The notes below the pieces were generated by a model, which made no database searches, had not been told where the DNA came from, and was given only the letters and a program-made list of their open reading frames with translations. 64,000 nucleotides of DNA, from assembly GCF_001975985.1 (NCBI RefSeq), contig NZ_MTQF01000001.1, positions 704,943 to 768,942 on the forward strand. Direction: 5' to 3'. Below, one piece after another: positions 42,790-50,603 of the stretch (position 1 is its first letter; every line of letters begins with the position of its first letter). The DNA comes from [Flexibacter] sp. ATCC 35103. Lineage in GTDB: Bacteria; Bacteroidota; Bacteroidia; Flavobacteriales; Flavobacteriaceae. A program made the translations under genes and the position numbers.

Positions 42790-44709
42790 ATGAAAAATAC
42801 CATTTCGCATAGAGTTGCCGACTTTTTAAAGGGCTTCCCTCCTTTTAGCTTTTTACATCAAAAGGATTTAGAAAAACTATCTGAACAAATTTCTATTGTT
42901 TATAAAGATAAAGATGCCGTAATCTTTGCAGAAAATGAGCAAACACATGATTCTTTTTATGTGGTTCATAAAGGAGCGGTTGCGCTTAAAAAAAGCTCAA
43001 AGAGCACGGTTTTAGACATGTGTGACGAAGGGGATATTTTTGGATTGCGTCCGCTTTTGGCACAGGAAAATTATATAATGGAAGCCGTAGCGCATGAAGA
43101 AACCATTTTATACGCCATTCCTATTGCGGTTTTTAAACCTTATGCGCTTGAAAACAGAACCGTTGGTAATTTCCTGATCGAAAGTTATGCCTCTAATACC
43201 CGAAATCCGTATTCAGACATTCATAAGGATAAATTATATGGTGATGATTTGCTTCATGAAAATCATCATGCCGCAAAAGATTCCTTTGATTTACAGCCCA
43301 TCAAATATTCGAAGAAAATTGTGACTTGCGAGCCATCGACAACTGCGAGAGATATTGCAAAAATCATGACAAAGAAAAAAGTCGGAGCGATATTAATCGT
43401 AGATGAAATGCTGCCAATAGGTATTATTACTGACAAAGATTTGCGCAATAAAATTGTTACTGGAGATTATTCGATCCTTACTACTGCAGAAACCATAATG
43501 ACCAAACCTGTTGTTACTTATCCTAAAAAAATGACGGTTACAGAGGCGCAAATGGCAATGATGAAAAGCAACATTAGTTATTTATGTTTGACAAAAGACG
43601 GAACAACAAACACTAAAGCTGTCGGGATTTTATCTAAACATGACGTAATGGTGGCTTTAGGGAATAATCCTGCCGTTTTAATAAAAGCGCTTAAAAGAGC
43701 TAAAAAAACGAAAGAAATTAAACCTATCCGTGCGCGAATCATGCAATTGCTTCAGGGATATTTAGACCAAAATATTCCGATGACTTTGATTTCTAAAATC
43801 ATAACAGAGTTAAACGAAGCCTGCACAACACGCGTCATCGAAATTTCATTAGAAAAAATGAGCAGTCCGCCACCTGTAAAATTTGCATGGCTGGCTTTGG
43901 GAAGTCAGGGACGAAGCGAGCAAATGCTGCATACAGATCAGGATAATGCGATTGTTTATGAAAATGTTTCTGATGTTTTTAAGGATGAAACCAGAGTTTA
44001 CTTTTTAAAATTTGCAGCTCTTGTCAATAAAGGCCTTTTTGAAATTGGTTATGATTATTGTCCTGCCGAAATGATGGCTTCGAACCCAAAATGGTGTATG
44101 AGCCTGGACGAATGGAAAAATCAGGTAAAACACTGGATTACCAATCCGGGGAAAAATGAAGTTTTATTGTCGTTTATATTCTTTGACTACAGCCTTACTT
44201 ACGGTGATGCAGCCATTGTTGACGAGTTATCAGAATCTATTTTTGAGAGTGTAAAAGCAAATCCGGTTTTTTATGTTCATTTGGTAAGTGGTGCTTTGCA
44301 AAGCCCGTCTCCAACGGGGTTTTTCAGGCAGTTTCTGGTAGAACAAGACGGAGCCAATAAAGATCATTTTGATATTAAAAGAAGGGCTTTAATGCCTTTG
44401 ACAGATGCTGCCAGAGTTTTGATCTTATCACACTCTGTTAAATCAATCAGTAATACGGCAGAACGATTTGAAAAACTTGCTGAGCTGGAACCTAATAATA
44501 GAGAATTGTATTTGTCATGTTCCTACTCTTTTAAAGCGTTATTAAAATTCAGAACCAAGCAAGGTCTTTTGCATCATGATTCCGGACAATTTATTGCATT
44601 GGAATCCTTATCAAAAATGGAAAAAATAAAACTAAAAAGAACTTTTAAAACCATTAAGGAACTTCAGGAATTAATTTCGGTTCGTTTTAATATTTCAAAT
44701 CTGGTTTAA
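42790..44709 (+). CDS. cNMP-binding/CBS/DUF294 nucleotidyltransferase-like protein
   Basis: A 639-residue signalling-type protein with four domains: a cyclic-nucleotide-binding roll (about 15-135; ENEQTHDSFYVVHKGAVALK), two CBS domains (about 180-300; TTARDIAKIMTKKKVGAILI and LPIGIITDKDLRNKIV), a DUF294 nucleotidyltransferase domain with LGSQGRSEQMLHTDQDNAIV supplying G-S and aspartate motifs (near 365-390), and a C-terminal helical domain. It probably senses adenylate-type nucleotides and acts on a partner. The exonuclease gene starts two bases after its stop, so a two-gene operon is strongly implied. Confidence 0.88.
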   Translation: MKNTISHRVADFLKGFPPFSFLHQKDLEKLSEQISIVYKDKDAVIFAENEQTHDSFYVVHKGAVALKKSSKSTVLDMCDEGDIFGLRPLLAQENYIMEAVAHEETILYAIPIAVFKPYALENRTVGNFLIESYASNTRNPYSDIHKDKLYGDDLLHENHHAAKDSFDLQPIKYSKKIVTCEPSTTARDIAKIMTKKKVGAILIVDEMLPIGIITDKDLRNKIVTGDYSILTTAETIMTKPVVTYPKKMTVTEAQMAMMKSNISYLCLTKDGTTNTKAVGILSKHDVMVALGNNPAVLIKALKRAKKTKEIKPIRARIMQLLQGYLDQNIPMTLISKIITELNEACTTRVIEISLEKMSSPPPVKFAWLALGSQGRSEQMLHTDQDNAIVYENVSDVFKDETRVYFLKFAALVNKGLFEIGYDYCPAEMMASNPKWCMSLDEWKNQVKHWITNPGKNEVLLSFIFFDYSLTYGDAAIVDELSESIFESVKANPVFYVHLVSGALQSPSPTGFFRQFLVEQDGANKDHFDIKRRALMPLTDAARVLILSHSVKSISNTAERFEKLAELEPNNRELYLSCSYSFKALLKFRTKQGLLHHDSGQFIALESLSKMEKIKLKRTFKTIKELQELISVRFNISNLV

Positions 44710-44711
44710 CT

Positions 44712-45338
44712 ATGAGTTTATTTAATTTTTGGAAAAAAGAAGAAAATCTCTTTGATGAAACCATTTCGATTGAAGAAACCCGATTTGTCGTTTTAGATAC
44801 TGAAACAACGGGTTTTGATTACGAGAACGACCGCATATTATGTATTGGCGCTCTTGCGCTGCAAAACGGAATAATCGCCATTCAGGATAGTTTTGAAGTT
44901 TATATAGAACAGGATCATTACGACAAAGCCACTGCTCAGATTCATGGCATACTAAAAGCATTCGTAATTCAGCGCCCTACAGAGTTAGCAGCTTTACAGC
45001 AATTTTTAGCTTTTTTAGGAGATTCCATTATTATCGCACATCATACTATTTTTGATGTCACAATGATCAATAAAGCCCTGGAACGAAACGGATTACCAGA
45101 ATTAACGAATAAACGCTTAGATACCGCGATATTATATAAAAAGACTTTAATAAAATCACATTTATTCGAACGAAAAGACCATTACACGCTCGACGATCTT
45201 GCTGATAAATTCGATATTTCTAAAAAAGACCGCCATACTGCTTTAGGGGATGCTTACATAACCGCAATTGCTTTTTTGAAGATCGTAAAAAAACTAAAAG
45301 AGAAAAAACATATTAATTTGAATTCTTTGTTTAAGTAA
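44712..45338 (+). CDS. DnaQ-like DEDDh 3'-5' exonuclease
   Basis: A 208-residue exonuclease of the DnaQ/polymerase III epsilon superfamily. Catalytic motifs are present: FVVLDTETTGFDYEND (ExoI, near 26), AHHTIFDVTMINKAL (ExoII, near 108) and RHTALGDAYITAIAFLK (ExoIII, DEDDh histidine, near 173). It lacks the polymerase-binding tail of true epsilon. It is cotranscribed with the cNMP/CBS/DUF294 gene, a pairing seen in other bacteria, often with acetate or sodium symporters; none is present here. Confidence 0.9.
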   Translation: MSLFNFWKKEENLFDETISIEETRFVVLDTETTGFDYENDRILCIGALALQNGIIAIQDSFEVYIEQDHYDKATAQIHGILKAFVIQRPTELAALQQFLAFLGDSIIIAHHTIFDVTMINKALERNGLPELTNKRLDTAILYKKTLIKSHLFERKDHYTLDDLADKFDISKKDRHTALGDAYITAIAFLKIVKKLKEKKHINLNSLFK

Positions 45339-45350
45339 AAAGGATGTTAC

Positions 45351-45686
45351 TTAAATTTTATCCATTACATTATTTAATCTAACATTTAAAGTTTCTTTCC
45401 ACTCTACACTAGGACAATTTTTAATTAAATCTTGATATTTATTATTATCTATCTTTCCAAATAATGATTCTACTAAATGTAATAATGTCCATTGTAAGTC
45501 ATAAAATGAATTCTCAGGAAAAATTTTAATTAATACCTCTCCTTCTTGTAATGAAATTGGCTTTACTATTGATTGTAAGAGTTCATCATATTGTTCTATT
45601 TGCTTATCTATAGATGCGTCATCATTCAAACTTTCATTTGGCATTCTGCCCATTTTTTCTATTTTTTTTATTTCCTCTCTAATCAT
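45351..45686 (-). CDS. putative immunity protein 1 of the effector island
   Basis: A 111-residue acidic soluble protein without a signal peptide, mainly helical, with LQEGEVLIKIFPENSFYDLQ as its strand-like centre. It is the last gene of the minus-strand toxin-immunity island and lies 95 bases beyond the preceding immunity-like gene. No family was recognised; size, acidity and position suggest an immunity gene whose toxin is not nearby. Confidence 0.55.
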   Translation of the reverse strand: MIREEIKKIEKMGRMPNESLNDDASIDKQIEQYDELLQSIVKPISLQEGEVLIKIFPENSFYDLQWTLLHLVESLFGKIDNNKYQDLIKNCPSVEWKETLNVRLNNVMDKI

Positions 45687-45781
45687 ACTATTTTTTATTT
45701 AGACATTACTATTATAACCTGTTTAAATTACTTGTTCTTTGGATGTAGATTATATATTTCAATTTAAACCTACATTACATT

Positions 45782-46207
45782 TTAAATTAAATCAACTAAT
45801 TCACCTTCGGTTTCTAATAAATTCCCATACGGTAAAACACCTTTCTTATATTCTAACCATAGAGAATTTAGCCAAAAATCATTTTGTTTCGTTTCTAGTG
45901 ATTGTACGATCATTCCAAAATCATCTGATAAATAAGAGGATAAATCAGAATTATTTGTAATAGAATAAACTAGTTTGAAAACTTTTTCTCTTAAACTATC
46001 ACTTATATTTTCTATTTTACTTTTTTCAACTTTTTCTTTTAAAGTATTAAATATTTCCATCCACCTTTCAGAGAAATCATCGTTATCTCTTTCATCTAAA
46101 ATAATATCAAAATCATCTTCTGTATAATTTGACAGGGTTATTGGCAAATTATTTTCAATGAAAAAGTTTAGTTTATTTAAAATTTGCTCCATTTTATTGT
46201 TTAACAT
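45782..46207 (-). CDS. putative immunity protein 2 of the effector island
   Basis: A 141-residue acidic helical protein (NLPITLSNYTEDDFDIIL; LREKVFKLVYSITNNSDL) with no signal peptide. It follows the Imm51-like gene by 11 bases on the same strand. I do not recognise the family. It is most likely a cytoplasmic immunity protein; an internal ATG six codons in is an alternative start. Confidence 0.55.
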   Translation of the reverse strand: MLNNKMEQILNKLNFFIENNLPITLSNYTEDDFDIILDERDNDDFSERWMEIFNTLKEKVEKSKIENISDSLREKVFKLVYSITNNSDLSSYLSDDFGMIVQSLETKQNDFWLNSLWLEYKKGVLPYGNLLETEGELVDLI

Positions 46208-46218
46208 CTAAAATTATA

Positions 46219-46560
46219 TTAATCGAGTTCTGCCCTTGAAAACAAATCAAGTATCAATGTTTTGTTTTCACAAGCTTCTTTAAACGCTATAATAAATGTC
46301 TTTAATGCAGCTGTATCTGAAGAATAAGCACAAAACATACTGCTTTCAGGATCAAACTTAACGACATTGATAAATTCAGGCTTTTGTTCCTCTAAAAAAA
46401 CTTGCGCTAAAGATGCCCAATCATATCCATTACCTTCAAAACCTTCATCTTCTCTTGTTTCGAAAATCTCTGTTTTATATTCTCCTACATTCAAACATAC
46501 CGAAGCGCTTTTCTCATGTTCTGTCCAAAAAAAAGGGGCAATTAATTTATTAATGTCCAT
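46219..46560 (-). CDS. Imm51-like immunity protein, copy A
   Basis: A 113-residue protein resembling the Imm51 polymorphic-toxin immunity family, with the segments PFFWTEHEKSASVCLNVGEY, FEGNGYDWASLAQVFLEEQ and SSMFCAYSSDTAALKTFI. It is nearly identical to copy B at 49915-50256. The ATG at 46560 is chosen because copy B starts at exactly the corresponding codon and both overlap the upstream gene by 11 bases. It should neutralise a toxin delivered by a sister cell; which of the toxins here is its target is unknown. Confidence 0.72.
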   Translation of the reverse strand: MDINKLIAPFFWTEHEKSASVCLNVGEYKTEIFETREDEGFEGNGYDWASLAQVFLEEQKPEFINVVKFDPESSMFCAYSSDTAALKTFIIAFKEACENKTLILDLFSRAELD

Positions 46561-46897
46561 ATTGCTGTAACTCATCAAAAAGTTCATCACCATTAGCTTT
46601 TATCCCATCTCGATATTTTGCTGGTATTTTACCTCCACATCTCTCAAACCATTCGTTAAAAACTGATTTCCAATATTGAACCTTATCTTTTTTAATTAAC
46701 AAGTTAGCATCAGTTGGATACTTTTTAGAAATCATTATTAATAAATCTATATTTGCCAATAAGGGTTGAGCTACTTTATCATTTTGTTTCATCCAATCAC
46801 ATACACTTTCTATTAAAGAAATGGAAAATTTGATATAATCTACACCAACATATTGGGCTATATCATTGCCTTCTGGCTTTGTACTAAATATTTTCAT
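46550..46897 (-). CDS. mosaic immunity protein, copy A
   Basis: A 115-residue soluble protein that starts 10 bases after the stop of the orphan toxin tip A, the usual immunity position. Residues 1-75 (MKIFSTKPEGNDIAQYVGVD...) are only distantly similar to copy B at 50246-50593, whereas residues 78-115 (from FNEWFERCGGKIPAKYRDG to the end) are almost identical. The variable half probably sets specificity. It overlaps the Imm51-like gene by 11 bases. No known family recognised. Confidence 0.68.
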   Translation of the reverse strand: MKIFSTKPEGNDIAQYVGVDYIKFSISLIESVCDWMKQNDKVAQPLLANIDLLIMISKKYPTDANLLIKKDKVQYWKSVFNEWFERCGGKIPAKYRDGIKANGDELFDELQQYGH

Positions 46898-46907
46898 AAT
46901 TATAAAT

Positions 46908-47711
46908 TTATTTACATTTTACCTTTTTAGGTTTTTTATGCATTTTATCTGCTAAATCATCTAAAGGATTATCTGACAACCAACGTTCTTTAACTCTTCC
47001 TCCATTTTTATTTGCTAAACCAGCTTTATCTAATTGTTCTTCGATCGACAAATTCATACGATCCATTAATGTTAATCTTTCGTCCATTCTTTTTCTAATT
47101 AAAGCACCTTCAATGGATCTTGCTTCATCGTGGGAAAGATTGTCTGCTAAAACCTCCATGTTTTCGAAAATTTTACCATTACTAGTATGTTCTCCCATAC
47201 GCGTTAAAGCATCTCTGCTTGTAATTCCATAATAGTTTACGTTTCCGCTTTCGTCTAACAATTGATAAACTAATTCTCCACTAAGTCCAAATATATCTAC
47301 CCAACTATTACTATCAAATACATAAGCATATAAATTGGGTTCATGACTTAATAGACCAATTGGATCTTGAGATAAATAAGCACCAGTATCAGGATTATAA
47401 TATCTAAACCTATTATAATACAAACCTGTCTCTACATCTTCATATTGACCAAGTTGCCTAAATGGAATGAAATTTCTATCGCCTTTTAGATTTCTTAAAC
47501 CTCCATAAATATCATAATCAGTTTCCCATACTAACTCGCCAAGCTCATTATAAGCTTGTACAGGACGACCAATATAATCATTTACAATACTAAATTTATG
47601 CTCACCAATTATTTTAGCACTTGGTACAAAAGAACCTCCCTCATAAACCCATGTTATTAAATTGTCAATTTGGCTCTGGTTTATCATAAACCAAATCATC
47701 ACCATCAACAA
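46908..47711 (-). CDS. orphan Rhs C-terminal tip A with GIY-YIG-like toxin
   Basis: A displaced Rhs end. Residues about 14-142 repeat the end of the Rhs core (NLITWVYEGGSFVPSAKIIG; FIPFRQLGQYEDVETGLYYN; YLSQDPIGLL; ending DIFGL). The remaining 125 residues look like a GIY-YIG endonuclease toxin: ELVYQLLDESG, NYYGITSRDALTRMGEH, and a glutamate in DEARSIEGALIRKRM. The tail KPKKVKCK closes it. Core homology continues upstream to about 47785 but is broken there by stop codons and by a one-base shift near 47682, so no full Rhs can be made from this copy; the first codon shown is not an ATG. It may act only after recombination into the main gene. Confidence 0.75.
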   Translation of the reverse strand: MLMVMIWFMINQSQIDNLITWVYEGGSFVPSAKIIGEHKFSIVNDYIGRPVQAYNELGELVWETDYDIYGGLRNLKGDRNFIPFRQLGQYEDVETGLYYNRFRYYNPDTGAYLSQDPIGLLSHEPNLYAYVFDSNSWVDIFGLSGELVYQLLDESGNVNYYGITSRDALTRMGEHTSNGKIFENMEVLADNLSHDEARSIEGALIRKRMDERLTLMDRMNLSIEEQLDKAGLANKNGGRVKERWLSDNPLDDLADKMHKKPKKVKCK

Positions 47712-47785
47712 CTAGTTTTGGTCTCTCTTTTAGATTATACTTCCATTAGTGAAAAAGAACATTACTTCTCAAACATAATGATTTT

Positions 47786-47918
47786 TTTCTATAAAGCATT
47801 AAAAAAAATAGTATAAATATTACAATTTTATTTAAAGATTTTTAAACTCCATTAAAATAAAAAAGCAGAGAATAATTCCCTGCTTTTAGCTTTTCATTTA
47901 TAATCTCAAACTAATACT
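47786..47918. repeat. direct repeat R1, copy A (cassette junction with terminator)
   Basis: A 133-base stretch nearly identical to 49722-49856. Each copy abuts the point where Rhs-core homology of an orphan tip begins, at TTTCTATAAAG. It contains the terminator at 47861-47887 that ends the preceding immunity transcript. Confidence 0.8.
47861..47887 (-). terminator. terminator within R1, copy A
   Basis: Stem AAAAGCAG (47861-47868) with CTGCTTTT (47880-47887), followed on the minus strand by a T-run. It lies downstream of the leucine-rich-repeat immunity gene. Confidence 0.7.
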
Positions 47919-47949
47919 ACTTTGCTATATTAAATAGATATTTATCATA

Positions 47950-48831
47950 TTAGGCGTAATTGATATCCAACGAATTATATTCTTTTTCAAAAAAAGCATT
48001 CTTCCCAATTTGTTTAAATGGATTATTACATGCTTTAATCAATATTTTATTTATTTTCTTGTGTTCTAATATTTTTTCAACATTAATAACATTTTTAATG
48101 TTTAATAAATTTAACTCCTCTAGTTCTTCTAAATCCAGTAAGATAGCGCAATCAAAAACAACAGAAATATTATTTATATACAAACTTTTTAGACTTTTAA
48201 ATCCAATTATTTTTTCAATCGGAAAATTTTTACCGATACATGCAAATAGTTCTAAAGTCTCAATTTTATGATCGAAAAAAAAAGGAAAAATATCTAAATT
48301 TTTCGCATGGCCAAATATAAGATGTTTTAGATTATTTAATTTTGACAATTCATTAACTCTATTAGTATTTTTTTCTGGAGCTAAATCATAATCTATCCAT
48401 TCTATATTTGGAAAGTTTAAAACATTAAACAAATATGGCTTTACAAGTTCAGGGATAACTAAATATTTTAAATTTTTAAAAATTAAATCACTTGGCCATT
48501 TATGCTGACCATCAAAATTAGATACTGGAGAAGTTAATTTTAAGACTTCAATATTCAGCGGTATTTCAATTTTATCTAACCAATCTATTGGAATAGTTAA
48601 TGATTTTAAATTTAAAAGTTTCCCAATAAAATTTGGATATTCTTTTATCTTATCTTCATCACTTGAAGTAATTGAGAAGGTGATTGATTTAATATCTAAA
48701 TACTCATTTTCATTTGGGAAATCTAAATATTGTCTATATTCAACATTACCTCCAAAATCTTGTTTTTCAATTGAAAAATACCAATTTGTACTATCTGCAT
48801 TTATAATTACTTTTTTAATCTGTGTATACAT
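47950..48831 (-). CDS. leucine-rich-repeat protein, putative immunity for toxin tip B
   Basis: A 293-residue soluble protein without a signal peptide. From about residue 50 to 275 it shows irregular leucine-rich repeats of 22-24 residues (LKSLTIPIDWLDKI; LKYLVIPELVKPYL; LKHLIFGHAKNLDI; IETLELFACIGKNF; LKSLYINNISVV; LEELNLLNIKNVI). Its ATG lies five bases after the stop codon that toxin tip B would use if its frame were intact, the spacing typical of toxin-immunity pairs. LRR proteins are known among immunity genes of polymorphic toxin loci; binding to tip B is inferred. Confidence 0.7.
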   Translation of the reverse strand: MYTQIKKVIINADSTNWYFSIEKQDFGGNVEYRQYLDFPNENEYLDIKSITFSITSSDEDKIKEYPNFIGKLLNLKSLTIPIDWLDKIEIPLNIEVLKLTSPVSNFDGQHKWPSDLIFKNLKYLVIPELVKPYLFNVLNFPNIEWIDYDLAPEKNTNRVNELSKLNNLKHLIFGHAKNLDIFPFFFDHKIETLELFACIGKNFPIEKIIGFKSLKSLYINNISVVFDCAILLDLEELEELNLLNIKNVINVEKILEHKKINKILIKACNNPFKQIGKNAFFEKEYNSLDINYA

Positions 48832-48836
48832 ATTAA

Positions 48837-48909
48837 TTAATTACACTTTATTTTTATTCCTTTTGAAGCTTTTTTATCTTTTACAATACCAGCATTTCTA
48901 GTTTTTTTT
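48837..48909 (-). pseudogene. detached C-terminal end of toxin tip B
   Basis: Past the A8 run (48902-48909) the plus-one frame encodes RNAGIVKDKKASKGIKIKCN and ends at a TAA (48839-48837) five bases before the next gene. This tail has the same K-x-K-C-x ending as the other two toxins, so the TAG at 48900-48898 is evidently caused by one extra A. Confidence 0.65.
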
Positions 48910-49677
48910 AACTGATGCCTCTGGATTATTTGAATTTAACATATCAAACTGTCCTGTATTTTTAACACTTTCATACTCTTGTTGTTCAAAATGTCTTAAA
49001 ATTCTATTTTGATTTTTCCAATCTTTCGCATCTCCTAAATCTACTGGGGTAAACTGAACTTTTGTATCAGGATGAGACAACATTGATTGCGCTTTTGTAT
49101 GACTAGTCTCAGACATTCTACTATTAGCATTTAAACCAGAACCTACGTATGCTTCCCCAGTCGTTGTATTTGTCAAAGTATAGACTCCTGAAGAATTTGG
49201 AACTGTAATTGGTGCTTTCACTAAACCAAAGGGATCAATCCAACCGTTACTGTCATTGACATATGCATAAAATGCAGCTCCTCCATCTAGTCCAATTGGG
49301 TCTTGAGATAAATACGTCCCAGTCTCAGGCGAGTAATAACGATGTCTATTATAATATAAACCTGTCTCTACATCTTCATATTGACCAAGTTGTCTAAAAG
49401 GAATAAATGATTTATCACCTTTTAATTCTCGTAAACCGCCATAAATATCGTAATCAGTTTCCCAAACAACATCTCCAACTTCATTATAAACTTGTATAGG
49501 ACGACCAATATAATCATTTACGATACTAAATTTATGCTCACCAATTATTTTAGCACTTGGTACGAAAGAACCTCCCTCATAAACCCATGTAATTAAATTC
49601 TCAATTGGTTCTGGTTTATCATAAACCAAATCATTACCATCAACAACTAGTTTTGGGTTCTCTTTTAGATCATACAT
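48898..49677 (-). CDS. orphan Rhs C-terminal tip B with GIY-YIG-like toxin, frameshifted
   Basis: A displaced Rhs end of 259 residues. Residues 1-152 match the last part of the Rhs core (VWETDYDIYGGLRELKG; FIPFRQLGQYEDVETGLYYN; ending WIDPFGL). Residues 160-259 look like a GIY-YIG nuclease: SGVYTLTNTTTGEAYVGSG, a helix with arginine, HFEQQEYESV with the candidate catalytic glutamate, and NSNNPEAS. Core homology continues in frame upstream of the first ATG (NVLIHEW) to about 49721. The reading frame ends early because of an A8 run; the natural C-terminus lies at 48837. No N-terminal Rhs shell is attached. Confidence 0.75.
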   Translation of the reverse strand: MYDLKENPKLVVDGNDLVYDKPEPIENLITWVYEGGSFVPSAKIIGEHKFSIVNDYIGRPIQVYNEVGDVVWETDYDIYGGLRELKGDKSFIPFRQLGQYEDVETGLYYNRHRYYSPETGTYLSQDPIGLDGGAAFYAYVNDSNGWIDPFGLVKAPITVPNSSGVYTLTNTTTGEAYVGSGLNANSRMSETSHTKAQSMLSHPDTKVQFTPVDLGDAKDWKNQNRILRHFEQQEYESVKNTGQFDMLNSNNPEASVKKN

Positions 49678-49721
49678 CCACTCATGTATAAGAACATTAC
49701 CATCCCAAACATAACGATTTA

Positions 49722-49856
49722 TTTCTATAAAGCATTAAAAAAAATAGTATAAATATTACAATTTTAATTTAAACATTTTTAAACTCCATTAAAATAAAAA
49801 AGCAGAGAATAATTCCCTGCTTTTAGCTTTTCATTTATAATCTCAAAACTAATACT
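49722..49856. repeat. direct repeat R1, copy B (cassette junction with terminator)
   Basis: Nearly identical to 47786-47918. It separates the immunity pair copy B from orphan tip B, with Rhs-core homology starting at its right-hand edge. Confidence 0.8.
49798..49824 (-). terminator. terminator within R1, copy B
   Basis: Stem AAAAGCAG (49798-49805) with CTGCTTTT (49817-49824), followed by a T-run on the minus strand; downstream of the Imm51-like copy B. Confidence 0.7.
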
Positions 49857-49914
49857 GTCCGAAAATAATTATCAAGCAGTCTATTTATTATTATCTTTTA
49901 ATATCTAAATTATA

Positions 49915-50256
49915 TTAATCTAATTCTGCTCTTGAAAACAAATCAAGTATCAATGTTTTGTTTTCACAAGCTTCTTTAAACGCTATAATAAATGTCTTTA
50001 ATGCAGCTGCATTAGAAGAATAGGCACAGAACATACTTCCTTCGGGATCAAATTTAACCATATCTATAAATTCAGGCTTTTGTTCCTGTAAAAAAACTTG
50101 CGCTAAAGATGCCCAATCATATCCATTACCTTCAAAACCTTCATCTTCTCTTGTTTCGAAAATCTCTGTTTTATATTCTCCTACGTTCAAACATACCGAA
50201 GCGCTTTTCTCATGTTCTATCCAAAAAAAAGGGGTAATTAATTTATCAATGTCCAT
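49915..50256 (-). CDS. Imm51-like immunity protein, copy B
   Basis: A 113-residue paralogue of the protein at 46219-46560, differing at about ten positions (for example MDIDKLITPFFWIEHEKS and EGSMFCAYSSNAAALKTF). Same family segments and same 11-base overlap with the upstream gene. Its presence beside a fossil toxin tail suggests it is retained as an immunity gene after loss of the cognate toxin. Confidence 0.72.
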   Translation of the reverse strand: MDIDKLITPFFWIEHEKSASVCLNVGEYKTEIFETREDEGFEGNGYDWASLAQVFLQEQKPEFIDMVKFDPEGSMFCAYSSNAAALKTFIIAFKEACENKTLILDLFSRAELD

Positions 50257-50593
50257 ATTGCTCTAACTCATCAAAAAGTTCATCACCATTAGCTTTTATT
50301 CCATCTCGATATTTTGCTGGTATTTTTCCTCCACACCTCTCAAACCATTCGTTAAAAACTGCTTTCCACTCTTGAACTTTATTCTTCTCAATTGAAAGGT
50401 TAGCATCAATTCTAAATTTTCTTGAAAGCATTAATAAGATGTCTATATGAGCCAAAACAGCTTGAGTTGGCTTATTTGTCGTTTTTAACCATTCTATATT
50501 TTCTTCAATCTGTCTTAAGGATAAATTGATATATCTTGCATTTGCAAGTTCTGCCATCTCATTTCCCTCAGGAGCTGTACTAAATATTTTCAT
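50246..50593 (-). CDS. mosaic immunity protein, copy B
   Basis: A 115-residue paralogue of the gene at 46550-46897. The N-terminal 75 residues (MKIFSTAPEGNEMAELANAR...; LKTTNKPTQAVLAHIDILLM) differ widely from copy A, while the end from FNEWFERCGGKIPAKYRDG onward is almost identical. It follows the fossil toxin tail by 10 bases, exactly as copy A follows toxin tip A. No named family recognised. Confidence 0.68.
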   Translation of the reverse strand: MKIFSTAPEGNEMAELANARYINLSLRQIEENIEWLKTTNKPTQAVLAHIDILLMLSRKFRIDANLSIEKNKVQEWKAVFNEWFERCGGKIPAKYRDGIKANGDELFDELEQYGH

Positions 50594-50603
50594 AGTATAT
50601 AAA

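Larger units (their letters stand above)
46215..46970. repeat. direct repeat R2, copy A (immunity pair plus toxin tail)
   Basis: This segment is colinear with 49911-50666 at a constant offset of 3,696 bases from 46219 to 46970, with no net insertion or deletion. It covers the Imm51-like gene, the 115-residue gene and the last 63 bases of the toxin. Within it the first two thirds of the 115-residue gene are strongly diverged while both flanks are nearly identical. Confidence 0.8.

Noticed and set aside
45339..45350. Terminator between the exonuclease and the first island gene
   Set aside because: Only 12 bases separate the two convergent genes and no stem with T-run is visible there.
46908..47711. 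Tip A as an independent complete gene with its own start
   Set aside because: The frame lacks an ATG at its beginning, core homology extends upstream through stop codons, and there is no spike-docking or shell region. It is better read as a displaced rhs end.
48898..48909. Programmed ribosomal frameshift at the A8 run of toxin B
   Set aside because: The restoring shift is +1 (or -2), whereas slippery A runs usually give -1, and the -1 frame stops within a few codons. Mutation or homopolymer length variation is simpler.
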